Assembly (NCBI GenBank): GCA_009760855.2
Contig: WPIO01000102.1
Span: 1,366,001 to 1,426,000, forward strand
Source: Cristatella mucedo
Lineage: Eukaryota > Bryozoa > Phylactolaemata > Cristatellidae
DNA: 60,000 nucleotides
Direction: 5' to 3'
The notes under the pieces are model-generated. The model saw only the letters and a list, made by a program, of their open reading frames with translations. It made no database searches and was not told the origin of the DNA. Position 1 is the stretch's first letter, and each line of letters starts with the position of its first letter. Position numbers and translations under genes: made by a program. Positions 57,239 to 60,000 of the stretch are shown here, in pieces.

Positions 57239-59332
57239 ATGAACATTTCTTCAATTTCAGATTCTACTTCTGCAATTAATTTTCGTCCCATAACTAAGGT
57301 TATAGGTATAGGTGGTGCTGGTGGTAACGCGATTGCAAATATGATAAGTTATGGCTTGGAGGGTGTGGATTTTATTGTTGCCAACACAGACGCACAAAGC
57401 TTGAATCTTTCTCAATGCTCTAAAAAAATTCAGCTAGGTAAAGACCTGACAGCCGGACTTGGTGCTGGTGCGGTGCCGGATGTAGGCAAAGAAGCCGCAA
57501 TGGAAAGTGCGGAAGAATTGAAGGCCTATATTGAAGGATCACATATGATTTTTATTACAGCCGGAATGGGTGGTGGAACTGGTACTGGAGCTGCTCCCGT
57601 TGTTGCCAAAATGGCAAAAGAGCTTGGTGTTTTGACGGTTGCGGTTGTAACAAAGCCCTTTAATTTTGAGGGTATGGAAAGAATGAAAGCTGCCGACGCA
57701 GGAATAGCAGAATTGGAAAAATATGTCGACACATTAATTGTTGTTTCTAATCAAAATTTGTTTCGAGTTGCAACGCCAACAACAAGTTTTACAGAGGCAT
57801 TTAAAATGGCTGATGATGTGCTTTATAGTGGTGTCAAATGTGTTACAGATTTATTTGTTATGCCGGGTTTGATAAATCTTGATTTTGCAGACGTTAGAAC
57901 GATCATGGCTAGCGGTGGTAGAGCAATGATGGGATCTGGAGAGGCGTATGGCGATAATCGTGCTTCTGAAGCTGCCGAGGCAGCAATTACCAATCCACTA
58001 TTGGATGATGTTTCTATATCGGATGCTGAGGGCTTGCTTATCAATATCACAGGAGGTCCAGACATGACTTTATTTGAAGTTGAAAGTGTTGCTCAGAGTA
58101 TTTTGCAGAAAATTTCTCAAGCCGATACAAAGTTGATTTTCGGTTCTGTTTTTAATGCAAAAATGGAGGGTCAGATTAGGGTTTCTGTGGTTGCTACTGG
58201 AGTTGGAGATAAATCTCAAAAAACAAAACAACAATCAAATTCTACATCAAAAATTAATCCAAAAGCACCAGTCAATTTGGTTGCAAAAAATTCAGATCAG
58301 TCTCAGCAATCGGATAGGAATAAATTTGCTCAACAGCAAGAAATGTCGGCGGTAAAAGATCAACAGGATCGTGGTTATGTTTCATCGCAAGATAGAATCA
58401 GATCTGCCAAAGAAAACATTCATTATGGTAGTAACAATATTGCCATTAATGAGTCTATTTCTTCGGAAGAAGAATACGGCCATAAAATGGAAGATTATCG
58501 TCATTCTGGTGGCCATAATTATGAATCAAACAATCATTCAAATCAAAATTTAAGTAGAGATGAATTTGAGGATAATTTGCTGCGCAGTGGTGGTTCGGTT
58601 TTTGCAATAAATTCCGTTCGTCCAAACAGCTCTGCCATTGAGGAGAGAATGATGTCTCGACATGCGGTTGGTGATGCGGAATTGGCCATGGAAAACGAAT
58701 GGGATAGGTCTACAAATCATGCCGCAAGAAGGTCTTTTGCGGAAGATGTTTCTTTGACAAAGCCAGCAAGAGAATCTGTTGATTTCACACAGCATTCCGA
58801 AGGATTTAGGGCGGCAAGAAATGGCAGCAATAACTATGCTTCAAATCGCACAAGTGACGATGACTTAAATTCATCCTTGAGGAGTGCAATTTCTTCTGCA
58901 AACTTAAAAGATCATGATGATGTCGATGATGCCAATTATAGTCATTATCGCGACTATGAAGATGAATCTGAAAAAAGTGGCTGGTGGTCAAAAATTTTCA
59001 GTAGCGCAAAAACCAAATATCAAAATCACGAATCTTCAAGTGCTAGAATTTTAGAGCTGCAAAAAAAAAAATTAAATAACGAGATATCGCAAGAAAAAAA
59101 GTCTGCAGATTTTGCAAATTCGGCACATCAAACTTTTCATCAGCAATCGCTTTTTACTGACATAAAAAATCACAATAAAATCACACCGATTAAAGCACAA
59201 AACATAAAAAATCACAATAAAATCACACCGATTAAAGCACAAAATAATTATGACGATCTTGATGGTGTTGAGTTTTCCATTTCTGTTTCAAGCTCGTCTC
59301 AGCACTATAATAAAATTCACAATAATGTGTAA
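57239..59332 (+). CDS. ftsZ: cell division protein FtsZ with very long C-terminal tail
   Basis: 697 aa; most FtsZ proteins have 380-600. Start at ATG 57239 behind GGAGG. The tubulin-like GTPase (about 1-320) is intact: GIGGAGGNA, the GGGTGTGAAP signature loop, and NLDFADVRTIM as the T7 catalytic loop. The remaining 375 residues are an Asn/Ser/His-rich variable linker with a 42-bp tandem duplication near its end. The usual C-terminal peptide of alphaproteobacterial FtsZ (DIPAFLRRQ type), which binds FtsA, is not seen; the protein ends NYDDLDGVEFSI, a Ser-rich stretch and HNNV. It lies apart from ftsQ and ftsA, directly before lgt. Confidence 0.95.
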   Translation: MNISSISDSTSAINFRPITKVIGIGGAGGNAIANMISYGLEGVDFIVANTDAQSLNLSQCSKKIQLGKDLTAGLGAGAVPDVGKEAAMESAEELKAYIEGSHMIFITAGMGGGTGTGAAPVVAKMAKELGVLTVAVVTKPFNFEGMERMKAADAGIAELEKYVDTLIVVSNQNLFRVATPTTSFTEAFKMADDVLYSGVKCVTDLFVMPGLINLDFADVRTIMASGGRAMMGSGEAYGDNRASEAAEAAITNPLLDDVSISDAEGLLINITGGPDMTLFEVESVAQSILQKISQADTKLIFGSVFNAKMEGQIRVSVVATGVGDKSQKTKQQSNSTSKINPKAPVNLVAKNSDQSQQSDRNKFAQQQEMSAVKDQQDRGYVSSQDRIRSAKENIHYGSNNIAINESISSEEEYGHKMEDYRHSGGHNYESNNHSNQNLSRDEFEDNLLRSGGSVFAINSVRPNSSAIEERMMSRHAVGDAELAMENEWDRSTNHAARRSFAEDVSLTKPARESVDFTQHSEGFRAARNGSNNYASNRTSDDDLNSSLRSAISSANLKDHDDVDDANYSHYRDYEDESEKSGWWSKIFSSAKTKYQNHESSSARILELQKKKLNNEISQEKKSADFANSAHQTFHQQSLFTDIKNHNKITPIKAQNIKNHNKITPIKAQNNYDDLDGVEFSISVSSSSQHYNKIHNNV
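59162..59245 (+). repeat. 42-bp tandem duplication inside ftsZ
   Basis: Two adjacent 42-base units (59162-59203, 59204-59245) differ only at the last base and encode IKNHNKITPIKAQN twice. The near-identity shows a recent event. Confidence 0.95.
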
Positions 59333-59349
59333 AATTACAGCCATATAAA

Positions 59350-60000
59350 ATGCTGCATTATCCCAACATAGATCCAGTGATATGGCATATTTATGGGCCG
59401 CTGGCAATAAGATGGTATTCTTTGCCATATTTGTTTGGTGCGGTCGTTTCATATTTTTATATTATTTGGTGTGCAGAAAAACATGCATTTAAGATATCAA
59501 AACTAGATGCCGAAGCGTTTGTTGTTGGTGTTTTTTTATGGGCAATTGTTGGGGCTAGAACGCTGTATGTTTGGCTTTATGACTTTGATTATTTTTGGCA
59601 TAATCCTGTAGAAATTTTTTATCTTTGGCAGGGAGGAATGTCTTTTCATGGCGGTTTTATTGGTGTGGTTTTTTTTTATTTTTATCGTTGTAAAAAAAGA
59701 CCAAATGTGCATAATTTTATGCTTGCAGATTGCATTGCAACAATTGCTCCTTTTGCTATTTTTTTTGGCAGAATTGCAAACTTCATAAATAGTGAATTGT
59801 ATGGTAGAGCAACTAACTTTTGGATTGGTATGATTTTTCCTACAGATTCATTGGGATTGCCTCGTCATCCAAGTCAGCTTTATGAGGCTATTTTTGAGGG
59901 TTTATTTTTGGGTTTATTGTTGTTATTTTTACGTAGAAATAAATTTTTTGTAAGAATGCATTATGCGTCAGCTTCTATATTTATTTTTTGTTATGGTTTT
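59350..60000 (+). CDS. lgt: prolipoprotein diacylglyceryl transferase, start only (cut by window end)
   Basis: 217 codons are visible, open at the right edge. Lgt attaches diacylglycerol to the lipobox cysteine of lipoproteins such as those at 13862 and 33844. It begins MLHYPNIDPVIWHIYGPLAI. Family blocks: WQGGMSFHGGFIG, with the essential His, then the Lgt signature GRIANFINSELYGRAT and RHPSQLYEA. Several membrane helices. It starts 17 bases after ftsZ and may share its transcript. Confidence 0.95.
   Translation, partial: MLHYPNIDPVIWHIYGPLAIRWYSLPYLFGAVVSYFYIIWCAEKHAFKISKLDAEAFVVGVFLWAIVGARTLYVWLYDFDYFWHNPVEIFYLWQGGMSFHGGFIGVVFFYFYRCKKRPNVHNFMLADCIATIAPFAIFFGRIANFINSELYGRATNFWIGMIFPTDSLGLPRHPSQLYEAIFEGLFLGLLLLFLRRNKFFVRMHYASASIFIFCYGF

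Overview
The window is AT-rich alphaproteobacterial chromosome. FtsK, DapF, MurE, Lgt, a single-cysteine DksA, large NAD-glutamate dehydrogenase, a lone gene-transfer-agent-type prohead protease and long decaying intergenic gaps together suggest an intracellular lineage of the Rickettsiales or Holosporales kind. This placement is inferred from gene content and base composition; no intact rRNA is present to confirm it. Genes sit singly or in short operons on both strands, and many spacers of 0.4 to 1.8 kb contain worn-out coding or RNA remnants.

Layout. 1-8977: end of ftsK, dapF, a tRNA with an unusual anticodon (UAU), a LysM/degenerate-LytM envelope protein, fmt, the prohead protease, and a TSUP transporter with its usual TIGR02186-type partner. 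10005-20994: a dksA/Hda-like/membrane-protein operon, an outer-membrane barrel, a PBP-activator-like lipoprotein with maf, cytochrome c, a broken DUF3800 gene, eno, a mitofilin-like protein with rimM. 21487-27587: a T4 endonuclease V-like repair enzyme with gltX, an IS1-family remnant, miaB, and a Panacea (DUF4065) gene followed by a two-helix membrane protein. 28675-34548: two adjacent repeat-bearing proteins with tyrosine motifs (the best candidate host-interaction effectors), an outer-membrane barrel with a decayed partial copy, and a lipoprotein. 35196-41630: miaA, murE, rho.

42309-46069 is the most striking element: an IS1595-family transposon, about 3.76 kb, with 27-bp terminal inverted repeats and a perfect 8-bp target duplication (ATTTAAAA). 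Its cargo is a restriction-modification set (a broken DNA methyltransferase and an intact ApaLI-like endonuclease ORF) plus a RhuM-family gene with a nonsense codon. A second, unrelated restriction-modification cluster (C5 methyltransferase, HNH nuclease and small partners) follows at 46548-48855 and abuts a tRNA-Pro gene. The two together form a small restriction island.

48990-60000: a long gap holding a 23S rRNA fragment, a MetW-like gene behind an N-terminally short NAD-glutamate dehydrogenase, an inositol-monophosphatase-like pseudoenzyme, ftsZ with a very long repeat-bearing tail, and the start of lgt.

Two themes recur. First, several proteins keep their fold signature but have lost catalytic or binding residues (LytM, Hda-like, MetW-like, IMPase-like, and one residue of DapF). 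Second, many broken genes are broken by single-base changes in homopolymers. That fits ongoing decay, but reads should be checked for length errors.
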